Positions 54,344 through 63,191 of a DNA stretch of 64,000 nucleotides are shown here, piece by piece. This DNA is from Dendrosporobacter quercicolus. Its GTDB lineage: Bacteria > Bacillota > Negativicutes > DSM-1736 > Dendrosporobacteraceae. The translations under genes and the position numbers were made by a program. The first letter of the stretch is position 1, and every line of letters starts with the position of its first letter. The stretch covers positions 77,755 to 141,754 of the forward strand of contig NZ_FNHB01000004.1 in NCBI RefSeq assembly GCF_900104455.1, given 5' to 3'. A model generated the notes under the pieces. The model made no database searches. It was not told where the DNA came from and saw only the letters and a program-made list of their open reading frames with translations.

Positions 54344-54435
54344 TGAAATTTTATTTCATATAGATATAAAAAATAGAAAAAAATATTGCAATAAGCCGGC
54401 AGCTAAGTTTATAATGAAAATGAAATTAATTTTTA
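54344..54435 (+). promoter_or_regulatory. Promoter and RpiR-type operators of the dehydratase operon
   Basis: TTGCAA at 54386-54391 and TATAAT at 54410-54415 are 18 bases apart. The palindrome TGAAATTTTATTTCA at 54344-54358 lies upstream and the similar TGAAATTAATTTTTA at 54421-54435 covers the transcription start. TGAAA-N5-TTTCA is a common form for RpiR-family sites, and the regulator is encoded next door. Confidence 0.65.
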
Positions 54436-54484
54436 TTATAAACTTATAAAATGACATAAAAATATCATAAGAGGAGCAATCGAA

Positions 54485-56122
54485 ATGAATCAGGCCATGG
54501 ATAAGATGCCGGTTTACCAGCGGGCAATTGCCAAAGCTCATTTAGGCTCGTGCGGGGCAAAGTATCGCGATTTGGGCAAACCCATCATCGCTGTAGTAAA
54601 TACCTGGAATGAAATTGTTCCCGGGCACTGTCATCTGCGGGATTTAGCGGATGAGGCCAAGCGGGGAATTGCACTCGCCGGAGGTCATGCCCTGGAGTTT
54701 AATACAATTGCAATTTGCGACGGGATTGCCCAGGGGCATCGCGGTATGCGTTATGTACTGCCCAGCCGCGAATTAATTGCCGACTCAATAGAGGCCATGA
54801 TCTGTGGCCACGGAATTTTTGACGGAATGGTTTTGCTGGGGTCCTGTGATAAGATTGTGCCCGGACTGTTGATGGCGGCGGCCAGAATGAATATACCCTC
54901 CATTGTTGTAACCGGCGGGCCAATGGTCAATGAAATTAAACCCTGGCAGTCCAAGCAAGCCCGTCAAAGCTTTTTACAGGGCGGAATATCGGAGGAAGAA
55001 CTGTTTGATATTACGCTGAAATATTACCCCAGCGCCGGTGTCTGCCCGTTTTTGGGAACAGCCAATACCATGTGTCTGGTTACCGAGGCTTTGGGTATGT
55101 CGCTGTCAGGTTCGGCGGCGGTCCCGGCACTGAGCGCCGAGCGTAAAGCTGTCGCCTACAACAGTGGTCAGGCGGTTATGCGGCTGCTGAAACAAACGAT
55201 TAGACCCCGGGATATTATGACCCCCAAGGCCTTTCATAATGCGATTGCCCTGGTAGCCGGGATTGGCGGGTCGCTCAATTCCATACTCCATTTACCGGCG
55301 ATTGCCCATGAATGCGGTCTTAAGGTAGCCTATGAGGACTTTGACCGGATCAGCCGGGTTACGCCGCTCATTGTCCGGGTTTCGCCGAACAGCACGGACT
55401 ATACGGTGGCCGATCTTTATCCGGCCGGCGGTATTCCGGTCATTATGAAGGAACTGCAGCCGGTGCTGCAGCCTGAGGCCCTAACGGTTGACGGCGTGGA
55501 AGTAGCGCAGTTATTGACTGACGCTCCGGCTGCTGACGGCCGGATCATCCGGTGTTTTGACGAGCCGTTTGCCGCTGAAGGCGGAATTGCAGTGTTGTCC
55601 GGTAATTTAGCGCCGGAGGGAGCAGTGGTAAAAAGTTCGGCCGTTCCGCCAGAATTGTGGTGTTTTTCCGGCCCTGCCCGGGTGTTTGAGTCGGAAGAAG
55701 CATGTACCAGCGCACTGGAGGACGGCCTGGTGCAACCCGGCGAGGTCATTATTATCCGCAATGAAGGCCCGGTAGGCGGCCCGGGAATGCGGGAAATGCA
55801 CCGGATTACAGAACTTATTGTCAAACTGAACAATGTTGCGGTAATCACCGACGGTCGTTTTTCCGGCGCCTCAGCCGGTTTGTCTGTTGGCTATTTATCA
55901 CCGGAAGCCGCCGCCGGCGGACCAATCGCCCTGGTCGAGACCGGTGATCAAATTATGATTGATATTGCCAAACGTTCCCTTCACTGGGAAATTAGCGAGG
56001 CTGAGCTGAAAAGCCGCAGGGCTGAACTGCAAAAACATCAAATGAATGAGCCCAGTGCTTTTCTCCGGCTGTATGGGCAAAGCGCTGCCCCGGCCGCCGA
56101 CGGGGCTGTACGGCGCAGCTGA
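54485..56122 (+). CDS. IlvD/Edd-family sugar acid dehydratase
   Basis: The 545-residue iron-sulfur enzyme removes water from a dihydroxy acid to give a 2-keto-3-deoxy acid. Cluster Cys residues lie in LGSCDKIVPG and AGVCPFLGTANTM. Conserved C-terminal parts are NEGPVGGPGMREM and TDGRFSGASAGLSVGYLSPEA. Residues VPGHCHLRDLADEAK and the sugar-acid operon context argue for an aldonate dehydratase rather than valine biosynthesis. AGAGGAG precedes ATG 54485. It opens the RpiR-controlled operon; the exact aldonate is unknown. Confidence 0.88.
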   Translation: MNQAMDKMPVYQRAIAKAHLGSCGAKYRDLGKPIIAVVNTWNEIVPGHCHLRDLADEAKRGIALAGGHALEFNTIAICDGIAQGHRGMRYVLPSRELIADSIEAMICGHGIFDGMVLLGSCDKIVPGLLMAAARMNIPSIVVTGGPMVNEIKPWQSKQARQSFLQGGISEEELFDITLKYYPSAGVCPFLGTANTMCLVTEALGMSLSGSAAVPALSAERKAVAYNSGQAVMRLLKQTIRPRDIMTPKAFHNAIALVAGIGGSLNSILHLPAIAHECGLKVAYEDFDRISRVTPLIVRVSPNSTDYTVADLYPAGGIPVIMKELQPVLQPEALTVDGVEVAQLLTDAPAADGRIIRCFDEPFAAEGGIAVLSGNLAPEGAVVKSSAVPPELWCFSGPARVFESEEACTSALEDGLVQPGEVIIIRNEGPVGGPGMREMHRITELIVKLNNVAVITDGRFSGASAGLSVGYLSPEAAAGGPIALVETGDQIMIDIAKRSLHWEISEAELKSRRAELQKHQMNEPSAFLRLYGQSAAPAADGAVRRS

Positions 56123-56370
56123 GGCTACCCGCTTGACGGAGCTCCGGCCGGAATTGATTTTCCGGCTGAAGCCGCCGGGCGGCGGTTCCGGCTACGTGCA
56201 GCGAACGGTAGGTGTGCTGTTATAAAAAAACTGATTATTCAAAATATACCTAATGGACAGAGGTGTTGCGAGCGGTTAACCGGATGCTGCAGACAATTGC
56301 GGGAGGGGGTGATGCCGGAGACTACGGGGGTTCTGTGATCGGTAAGGAAAGATAAGAGGAGGTCTGATGT

Positions 56371-57702
56371 ATGTTAATCGGATATGCTGTTATTGCGGTA
56401 TTCTTACTTCTAATCATGATTACGCGGTTTAAAATCAATCCCTTTGTGACGCTGATGGTCGTATCTGTCTTTCTCGGCCTGGCGGCGGGAATGCCTTTTG
56501 ACAAGATTGTCGGCTCCATTCAAGCCGGTTTAGGCAACACTCTGGGTTTTATTGCCATTGTTTTGGGACTTGGCACAATGCTGGGCAAGATGCTGGAAGA
56601 GTCCGGCGGCGCTGAACGGATTGCCCAGACGCTGATTCGGGCGTTTGGCAAAGAACGGGTTCACTGGGCAATGATGTTTGTTGCCTTTATTGTCGGTATT
56701 CCGGTGTTTTTCCAGGTTGGCTTTGTCCTGTTAATCCCGCTGGTATTTACCCTAGCCAAGGAAACCGGACTTTCTTTATTGAAACTGGGCTTGCCGCTGG
56801 TTGCCGGATTATCGGTGGTCCACGGTTTAGTGCCGCCTCATCCGGCGGCGATGGCGGCAGTGGACATTTTTAAGGCTGATGTAGGCAAGACTATTTTATA
56901 CAGTATTATTGTCGGGTTGCCGACAGCCGCGCTGGCCGGGCCGGTATTCGCCGCTTTTATTGCGCCCCGGATGCCGCATCTGCCGGTGCCGGAAGCCTTC
57001 TCCGGCCAGATCAAGGCCGGCCGGGCTGACCATGAGATGCCCGGATTTGGCATTACCGTGCTTACGATCTTAATGCCGGTCATTCTGATGCTGCTGGGGA
57101 CAATTGCCGATTTGACGATGGCGAAAACCAGCGCCTGGTACGGATTTTTAAAATTTGTCGGCAGTCCGTTTATTTCGTTGCTGTTGTCGTTGCTATTCGC
57201 CTTTTATACATTCGGACTTAACCGCAAGTATAATATGGCGACAATCGGCCGGTTTTGCGACCAGTCTTTGCCGGCAATGGCCGGTATTCTAATGGTGATT
57301 GGCGGCGGCGGCGCTTTTAATAAAGTGCTGCTGGACAGCGGGATTGGCAGCGAGATTGCCAATCTGGCGGCTTCCTTTGAGCTTAATCCTATCCTGCTGG
57401 CCTGGACGATTGCCGCGATGATCCGGGTGGCTACAGGCTCGGCGACTGTATCAATGATGACTGCAGCGGGCATTGTAGCCCCAATGGTGATGAATCAGGG
57501 CACAATTGCACCGGAATTGATCGTTCTGGCCGTAGGTGCGGGTTCGTTAATCCTGTCTCATGTCAATGACGCCGGCTTTTGGATCATTAAAGAATATTTT
57601 GGCATGTCAGTGACGGATACGTTAAAAACCTGGACCGTTTTGGAAACCATTATTGCTGTGGCTGCACTCATCTTTATTTTACTGCTGGCCCAGGTGGTCT
57701 AA
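56371..57702 (+). CDS. GntP-family sugar acid:proton symporter, copy 2
   Basis: The 443-residue permease parallels copy 1 at 27352, with LGTMLGKMLEESGGAERIAQ, VHGLVPPHPAAMAAVDIFK and GGGGAFNKVLLDSGIG. It should import the acid used by the flanking dehydratase, dehydrogenase and kinase. AAGAGGAGG lies before ATG 56371. The 248 bases between it and the dehydratase gene hold no gene. Confidence 0.9.
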   Translation: MLIGYAVIAVFLLLIMITRFKINPFVTLMVVSVFLGLAAGMPFDKIVGSIQAGLGNTLGFIAIVLGLGTMLGKMLEESGGAERIAQTLIRAFGKERVHWAMMFVAFIVGIPVFFQVGFVLLIPLVFTLAKETGLSLLKLGLPLVAGLSVVHGLVPPHPAAMAAVDIFKADVGKTILYSIIVGLPTAALAGPVFAAFIAPRMPHLPVPEAFSGQIKAGRADHEMPGFGITVLTILMPVILMLLGTIADLTMAKTSAWYGFLKFVGSPFISLLLSLLFAFYTFGLNRKYNMATIGRFCDQSLPAMAGILMVIGGGGAFNKVLLDSGIGSEIANLAASFELNPILLAWTIAAMIRVATGSATVSMMTAAGIVAPMVMNQGTIAPELIVLAVGAGSLILSHVNDAGFWIIKEYFGMSVTDTLKTWTVLETIIAVAALIFILLLAQVV

Positions 57703-57789
57703 ACCCTTGCCTGGCGTCCGGCCGGGCGCAGGTTAACCGGTCGGAGCCAGGCTTAATTAAGAAAACATTGTCAGAGGAGGAACTGCGGA

Positions 57790-58884
57790 ATGAAAGCAGC
57801 AGTGTACAAAGGAATTGAGGAAATAGAAATTGAGGAGCTGGAAAAACCAGGCCTTACGCCCGGTTCTATTCTGCTGAAAGTCAAAGCCTGCGCTATTTGC
57901 GGTGGTGATTTACGTACTTTCCGGCATGGACACGCGGCAATCAAACCGCCAATTGTGCTTGGCCATGAAACTGCCGGTGAAATTGTCGAGACAGCCCCGG
58001 AGGTGAAAAATTTCCGGGCGGGAGACCGGGTGATTGTCGCGCCGGGCATCGGCTGCAATCATTGTTCCTACTGCTCGTCGGGCTGGCAGAATATGTGCTA
58101 CACCAGGACCACGATCGCCCATCATTATAACGGTGGCTTTGCCGAATACCTGCTCATTCCGGCCGGGGCTGTCACCGCCGGCAATATCAACCGGATACCG
58201 GATGAGGTTACTTATCTGGAAGCCTCGCTGGCCGAACCGCTGGCCTGCGTTTTAAATGGGCAGGAGGTAATGAATATCGGCCTGGGCGACAGCGTGGCCG
58301 TCATTGGCGCCGGACCGATTGGCTGCATGCATGCCGAGGTGGCGAGGGCCAGAGGGGCGGGTAAGGTAATCTTAATTAACCGCAGCGCCCGGCGGCTGGA
58401 GGAAGCGAGAAAATTCGGCTATGATGCTTATGTTGATTTGAGCGCCACTGACGGCATTGAGGCAGTTATGGAATTGACCGGGGGCCTGGGGGCGAATGTA
58501 GTCATTGTTACGGCTGGAACGCATGAAGCTCAGAACCTGGGGATCGCAATGGCCGGTAAAATGGGGAAAGTGTGTTTGTTTGCCGGATTGCCGAAAAGTC
58601 AGCCAAGCATTGCATTTGATGTTAATCATGTTCATTATCGGCAAATTACCGTATATGGGGCGTTTTCTTCCGCGCCGCGCCATAATGCTTTGGCGTTGGA
58701 ATTGATCCGCAGCGGCAAAGTATCGGCGAAAAAACTCCTAACCCATGTGGTTTCGCTGGATAAAATCAAAACAGGGCTGGATTTAGTCAATGAGAGAGCT
58801 GGCTTACGGGTTACGGTAAGCCCGTTTATTGATGAGCTGACGGAGGAAATTGCCGGACATCCGGGGGTAATTGTAGTAAAATAG
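57790..58884 (+). CDS. Zinc-dependent polyol/idonate-type dehydrogenase
   Basis: The 364-residue medium-chain dehydrogenase has catalytic zinc residues in KACAICGGDLR and GHETAGE, a structural cluster (CNHCSYCSSGWQNMC) and Rossmann motif GAGPIG. The form is that of sorbitol, threonine or L-idonate 5-dehydrogenases. Between a GntP permease and an FGGY kinase it should oxidise a hydroxyl of the imported sugar acid. AGGAGGA precedes ATG 57790. There is no counterpart in the first operon. Confidence 0.88.
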   Translation: MKAAVYKGIEEIEIEELEKPGLTPGSILLKVKACAICGGDLRTFRHGHAAIKPPIVLGHETAGEIVETAPEVKNFRAGDRVIVAPGIGCNHCSYCSSGWQNMCYTRTTIAHHYNGGFAEYLLIPAGAVTAGNINRIPDEVTYLEASLAEPLACVLNGQEVMNIGLGDSVAVIGAGPIGCMHAEVARARGAGKVILINRSARRLEEARKFGYDAYVDLSATDGIEAVMELTGGLGANVVIVTAGTHEAQNLGIAMAGKMGKVCLFAGLPKSQPSIAFDVNHVHYRQITVYGAFSSAPRHNALALELIRSGKVSAKKLLTHVVSLDKIKTGLDLVNERAGLRVTVSPFIDELTEEIAGHPGVIVVK

Positions 58885-58914
58885 TTTTCATTTTAGGACG
58901 GGGAGAGGGGTAAA

Positions 58915-60420
58915 ATGGCGTGTTTAATCGGTATTGACATTGGAAGTACCAATTGCAAGGCAGCGGCCTACGGTGTGGACGGAACATTAAAAGCCGCTGC
59001 TTCGCGGCCGGTGACTACTCATTATCTGGAGACCAGCTGGGCGGAGTTTGACCCGGACCAAATTTGGCAAGCGGTTCAGTCTGTATTGCAAGAGGTTGCG
59101 GGCCAGCTGGGCGATGAGAAGATTGACGGTATTGCCATTGCCAGCATGGGTGCAGCCGGTGTGCTGCTGGATGAGAATGACCGCTGGATTCATCGTTCCA
59201 TTGCCTGGTTTGATACCAGGACGGAAGAGGTTGCCCAATGGTGGCGGGATTCATTCGGCGCCGAACGAATATACGAAATCAGCGGCTTTGTACCCAATCC
59301 AATGGCCGGCATTACCAAAGTCCAGTGGATACGCGATAAGATGCCCGAGACGTTCAGCCAAGTCAAGCGCTGGGTGTCCATGCAGGATTATGGCGCATAT
59401 TGCCTGACCGGACAAGCGGTTGTTGACTTATCGGTAGGCTGCAGGACAATGGCCGCCGATTTACGCAATCGCTGCTGGAATGAGGAAATTCTGGCCCATG
59501 CCCAGATTCCGCTGGAAATATGTTCACAATTAAAGCGCTCGGCCGAGTTTATCGGGCCGGTAACGCCAAAGGCTTCGCTTGCCACCGGCATTCCAGCCGG
59601 AACACCGGTGTTTACCGGCGGTTTGGATTATGTATGCGGGGCTTTTGCCTGTGGTTTGCTGGAACCCGGCAATGTTTTATGCGCCATTGGCACAAGTGAG
59701 CAAATTTTGATGGTGGTCGATCAGCCGGCGAATGATTTGCGCCACATCGATACCAATTTTACCTGTGTAAACTATGTTGTGAATGATCAATATTATATTG
59801 CCGGTCAGGTGATTTCATCAGGCTGCATTCTGGAGTGGTTTGCCAAAGAGATTGCGGCAACGGATTTTAATGTATTGGTGGAAGAAGCGCAAACAGCTCC
59901 TCTGGGAGCAAAAGGCGTGTTTATGCTGCCGCATTTTCGCGGCAAGTATACACCCGGCGCCGATCCGCTTTCCAAGGGGGCTTTTGTCGGTCTGACAACC
60001 GCTCATTCCCGGGCCTGCCTGGCCAGAGCTATTTTGGAAGGCTTATGTTATGAGGCTGCCATTATTATGGAGAGTATGGAGCAGGTTGCCGATCAGCCGG
60101 TTCGTGCTGTTCATGTAACCGGTGGTGCTACCAAATCGCCATTCTGGATGCAAATGAAGGCGGATATTCTGGGCAAACCCATTGTCTGTCTGGATATTCC
60201 TGAAGTTGTTACTTTGGGAGCAGCCATGCTGGCCGGCCTGGGCGCCGGAATGTATCAAGATTCGGATGATGCTGTAAGGAGGATAAAGCGTCGGGAAATT
60301 AGCTATACGCCAAATGAGGAGCGCCATCTTCAATATCGCAAACAGTATGAGGGCGTTTACAAACACCTGTATTTTGGCATTAAAGATATCAACCGTAAAA
60401 TTGACTGTTGTTTAGTATAG
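58915..60420 (+). CDS. FGGY-family carbohydrate kinase, copy 2 (YoaC-like)
   Basis: The 501-residue kinase is a clear paralogue of the one at 28855: IGIDIGSTNCKA, IAWFDTRTEEVAQWW, GGLDYVCGAFACG, GTSEQILMVVDQP and GGATKSPFWMQMKADI. The segments around the substrate Asp differ little between copies, so both may phosphorylate related compounds. GGGGAGAGG precedes ATG 58915. It is followed after 16 bases by its dehydrogenase partner, as in the first operon. Confidence 0.88.
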   Translation: MACLIGIDIGSTNCKAAAYGVDGTLKAAASRPVTTHYLETSWAEFDPDQIWQAVQSVLQEVAGQLGDEKIDGIAIASMGAAGVLLDENDRWIHRSIAWFDTRTEEVAQWWRDSFGAERIYEISGFVPNPMAGITKVQWIRDKMPETFSQVKRWVSMQDYGAYCLTGQAVVDLSVGCRTMAADLRNRCWNEEILAHAQIPLEICSQLKRSAEFIGPVTPKASLATGIPAGTPVFTGGLDYVCGAFACGLLEPGNVLCAIGTSEQILMVVDQPANDLRHIDTNFTCVNYVVNDQYYIAGQVISSGCILEWFAKEIAATDFNVLVEEAQTAPLGAKGVFMLPHFRGKYTPGADPLSKGAFVGLTTAHSRACLARAILEGLCYEAAIIMESMEQVADQPVRAVHVTGGATKSPFWMQMKADILGKPIVCLDIPEVVTLGAAMLAGLGAGMYQDSDDAVRRIKRREISYTPNEERHLQYRKQYEGVYKHLYFGIKDINRKIDCCLV

Positions 60421-60436
60421 AAAGGGGTTTAAGAGC

Positions 60437-61468
60437 ATGCGTTTTTTAGTGGTTGGTGATCCAATGCTGCCGGCTGCGGCTTTAACCGAAGCAGTAAGGG
60501 AAGTCTTCGGGGCAGACACAAGGGTAGAAGGCGTTGACTGGCGGCCGGCCAGTGAAGAGGAATTCTGGCATTTACGCAGTCAGGTCGAGAAATACGGCCC
60601 CGACGCCGGTCAGCCGCCGGCTGAGCTAACAGACAAGGTAAAACGGGCCGATGTCATTATTACTCATCATACGCCGCTGAACGCTGCGCTGATCGCCTCC
60701 GCCCCGGCAGCCTATATCGGGGTTTGCCGGGCCGGCACCGAAAATGTTGATGTAAAGGCAGCCAGTGCCAAAGGAATCAAAGTAATGAAAACAATGGGCC
60801 GCAATGCCGAGGCTGTTTCAGACTTTACACTGGCTTTAATGCTGGCCGAGCTGCGCAATCTGGCCAAGGGCCATGCCGCTCTGGCGCAGGGGCAGTGGAA
60901 AAAGAAGTACGCCAATGCAGCCTTTATGGGCGACATGTATGAGAAGGTTGTGGGACTGGTTGGCTTTGGCTATATTGCCCGGCTGGTGGCGCAAAAGCTG
61001 GCCGGATTCCGGGTGAAAATACTGGTCTATGATCCTTATGTCAGCGCCGGCCAGCTGCAGGCGGCTGGTGTTCACCAGGCCACTTTGGAAGAATTATGCC
61101 GCCAGTCTGATTTTATCAGCATCCATGCCCGGCTTAGCGAAGCCACTGCCGGATTCATCGGGCGGGAGGCTTTTGCCTGGATGAAACCAACCGTGTACCT
61201 GATCAATACAGCCCGGGCCGGACTGGTTGATGAGGCTGCCCTGCTGAACGCCCTGCAGGAAAGACGCATTGGCGGAGCCGCCCTGGACGTATTTTGGACA
61301 GAGCCGCTGCCGCAGAACCATCCGCTGTTGTCGCTGGATAATGTTACGCTCACGCCGCATTTGGCCGGGGCCACCAGGGACACTTTCCGGCAAACGCCCT
61401 ATTTGTTGTTGCAGGAATTGAAGCAGGCGCTGCGGCGGCAAGACTTATCGGACTGGTTTGTAAACTGA
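60437..61468 (+). CDS. D-isomer-specific 2-hydroxyacid dehydrogenase, copy 2 (YoaD-like)
   Basis: The 343-residue enzyme parallels the one at 30581: VEGVDWRPASEEEFWHLRSQ in the substrate domain, Rossmann motif VGFGYIARLVAQKL, and Arg, Glu and His catalytic residues in NTARAGLVDE, DVFWTEPL and TPHLAGAT. It converts a 2-hydroxyacid and a 2-ketoacid. AAAGGGG precedes ATG 60437. The kinase-dehydrogenase pairing is kept in both operons, so the two enzymes very likely share a pathway. Confidence 0.9.
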   Translation: MRFLVVGDPMLPAAALTEAVREVFGADTRVEGVDWRPASEEEFWHLRSQVEKYGPDAGQPPAELTDKVKRADVIITHHTPLNAALIASAPAAYIGVCRAGTENVDVKAASAKGIKVMKTMGRNAEAVSDFTLALMLAELRNLAKGHAALAQGQWKKKYANAAFMGDMYEKVVGLVGFGYIARLVAQKLAGFRVKILVYDPYVSAGQLQAAGVHQATLEELCRQSDFISIHARLSEATAGFIGREAFAWMKPTVYLINTARAGLVDEAALLNALQERRIGGAALDVFWTEPLPQNHPLLSLDNVTLTPHLAGATRDTFRQTPYLLLQELKQALRRQDLSDWFVN

Positions 61469-61482
61469 GGTTTTTGAGAAAG

Positions 61483-61514
61483 GATCACTCGTCAGGTTAC
61501 GGGCGGTCTTTTTT
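61483..61514 (+). terminator. Terminator of the dehydratase operon
   Basis: GATC-x-CTCGT at 61483-61492 pairs with ACGGG-x-GGTC at 61499-61508 and six T residues follow. Confidence 0.65.
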
Positions 61515-61631
61515 CATTTTAACTGTATTGCAGCTTTGGCAGAGTAAAATTTGTACAGAAGGCAGTTGCAGCTTCCGGGTTATTTAGTGAATTTTTTGTC
61601 TGTTTTAAGCGATTAAAGTCAATAAACCGCA

Positions 61632-61659
61632 TTGCTATTTCAGCAGATCGTTGTATAAT
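61632..61659 (+). promoter_or_regulatory. Promoter of the MFS exporter gene
   Basis: TATAAT at 61654-61659 has TTGCTA at 61632-61637 sixteen bases upstream. Initiation near 61666 excludes the in-frame TTG 61651 as a translation start. Confidence 0.55.
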
Positions 61660-61695
61660 GATAGATACGGCTATTTTGTTGGAGGCGTTTTTTTG

Positions 61696-62904
61696 GTGGA
61701 TTGGCGTAAAAACCTGTGGGCGCTTGCCTTCGGGGTAATGATATCAAGTTCAAGTTATACGATGGTTATACCATTCTTACCGGTTTTTCTTTTAGAGCTC
61801 GGGGTGACTTCCGGGCAGGTGAACCTATGGTCAGGCGTGCTTTTTGCGGCTTCTTTTTTTGTTTCGGCGCTTATGGCTCCGTATTGGGGCCGGTGCGCCG
61901 ACCGGACAGGACGCCGGCGAATGGTGATGCGGGCCGGGTTCAGCCTGGCGGCGGTTTATTTATTGGGAGCGCTGGTCAGAAATCCGGTGGAATTACTGAT
62001 GGTGAGGATTTTACAGGGGTTTGCCAGCGGTTTTGTTCCGGCGTCGATGGCTATTGTGGCCTCCTCGGCTCCCAAAAGCGAACTTGGCTCCAGCTTGGGT
62101 TTTATGCAAACGGCTTTGCTGCTTGGCGGCATCATGGGGCCGCTGGCCGGAGGCGTCCTTTCGCATTTATTCGGACTGCGCTTATCTTTTGTTGTTTCAG
62201 CGGTTATTATATTTGCGGGAACACTCCTGGTACGAATGCTGGTGAAGGAGCCGCCTGAATTTCAGACGGTTTGTGAAAACAGCATCATCGAAGATTTTAA
62301 ACTGGCGTTACGTAATCGCAGGCTGGCCAAAGCACTGCTGCTGCTGCTTATTGTGCAGGTCGCAACCATGATTCTGCAGCCACTGCTGACTTTGTATGTC
62401 GCCGAGTTGCAGGGAAACCGGGCGGGAGCGGTGTTAGCCTCAGGCGTTGTGTACAGTCTGTCCGGCGTTGCCGGAGCTATTGCAGCCCCTTTCTGGGGCA
62501 GGCTGGGGCAGAGGCAGGGCTTTCTAAAGATTTTAATCATCGGCTTTTCCGGGGCCGGGCTGTTTGTTATTGGCCAGTTTCTGGTTACTGACATCTATGG
62601 TTTCGGTTTATTGCAATTTATGTTTGGTCTGTGTATTGTCGGCGTTTATCCGGCGATCAATACCATTGCGGTTTCGGCTAGTGAACCGGAGTTTCAGGGG
62701 AGAACCTTTGGTCTGACGACCACTGCCAATCAGCTTGGCGCAATGGCGGGGCCGCTGTTAGGCGGGGTAGTCAGCTCATGGCTGGGGATACGGCCGGTAT
62801 TTCTGCTGTCGGGCGGCCTGCTGGTGATTATGGGCCTGTTGGTTTATTTAGACAGTGTGCAGCATAAATTCAGCGGTCAACAGGCTGAAAAAGCGTGTCG
62901 GTAA
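61696..62904 (+). CDS. MFS transporter, drug-exporter type
   Basis: The 402-residue protein has 12 helices and motif A-like APYWGRCADRTGRRRM after helix 2, with GFASGFVPASMAIVASSAP further on, resembling MdtG/YitG-type multidrug exporters. GGAGG at 61681-61685 serves either TTG 61693 or GTG 61696; I chose GTG. It is monocistronic between two terminators. The substrate is unknown. Confidence 0.87.
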   Translation: MDWRKNLWALAFGVMISSSSYTMVIPFLPVFLLELGVTSGQVNLWSGVLFAASFFVSALMAPYWGRCADRTGRRRMVMRAGFSLAAVYLLGALVRNPVELLMVRILQGFASGFVPASMAIVASSAPKSELGSSLGFMQTALLLGGIMGPLAGGVLSHLFGLRLSFVVSAVIIFAGTLLVRMLVKEPPEFQTVCENSIIEDFKLALRNRRLAKALLLLLIVQVATMILQPLLTLYVAELQGNRAGAVLASGVVYSLSGVAGAIAAPFWGRLGQRQGFLKILIIGFSGAGLFVIGQFLVTDIYGFGLLQFMFGLCIVGVYPAINTIAVSASEPEFQGRTFGLTTTANQLGAMAGPLLGGVVSSWLGIRPVFLLSGGLLVIMGLLVYLDSVQHKFSGQQAEKACR

Positions 62905-62960
62905 CGGGACTGCCATGCATTTAAACCGTCCCTGTCAAGTAGACAGGGGAAAATTAAATG

Positions 62961-63002
62961 GTAGAGAAAATGGATGCCGAAAGGCATCCATTTTCTCTAC
63001 CG
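62961..63002. terminator. Hairpin after the MFS exporter gene
   Basis: Nineteen bases at 62961-62979 pair perfectly with 62984-63002 around a GAAA tetraloop. There is no T-run on the plus strand. Confidence 0.6.
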
Positions 63003-63191
63003 AAATAAATAAAGCTGGCCGCCGGCCAATCGCTGATTAAATCAATATCGCGGCGGCCTGAATGTTGAACGATAATTACAGCAGGGCGGACAGCCGGAGT
63101 GAGCAACGACAAAACCGGCTTGAAGCAAACGGCGAAAGTTGTATAATATAGCTTAACAGGCAGCGTAAAATAATCCGAAGCAGGTGAGAAT

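Noticed and set aside
54485-56122. Biosynthetic dihydroxy-acid dehydratase IlvD
   Set aside because: No other branched-chain biosynthesis gene is nearby, and it is controlled with a GntP permease, a kinase and dehydrogenases.
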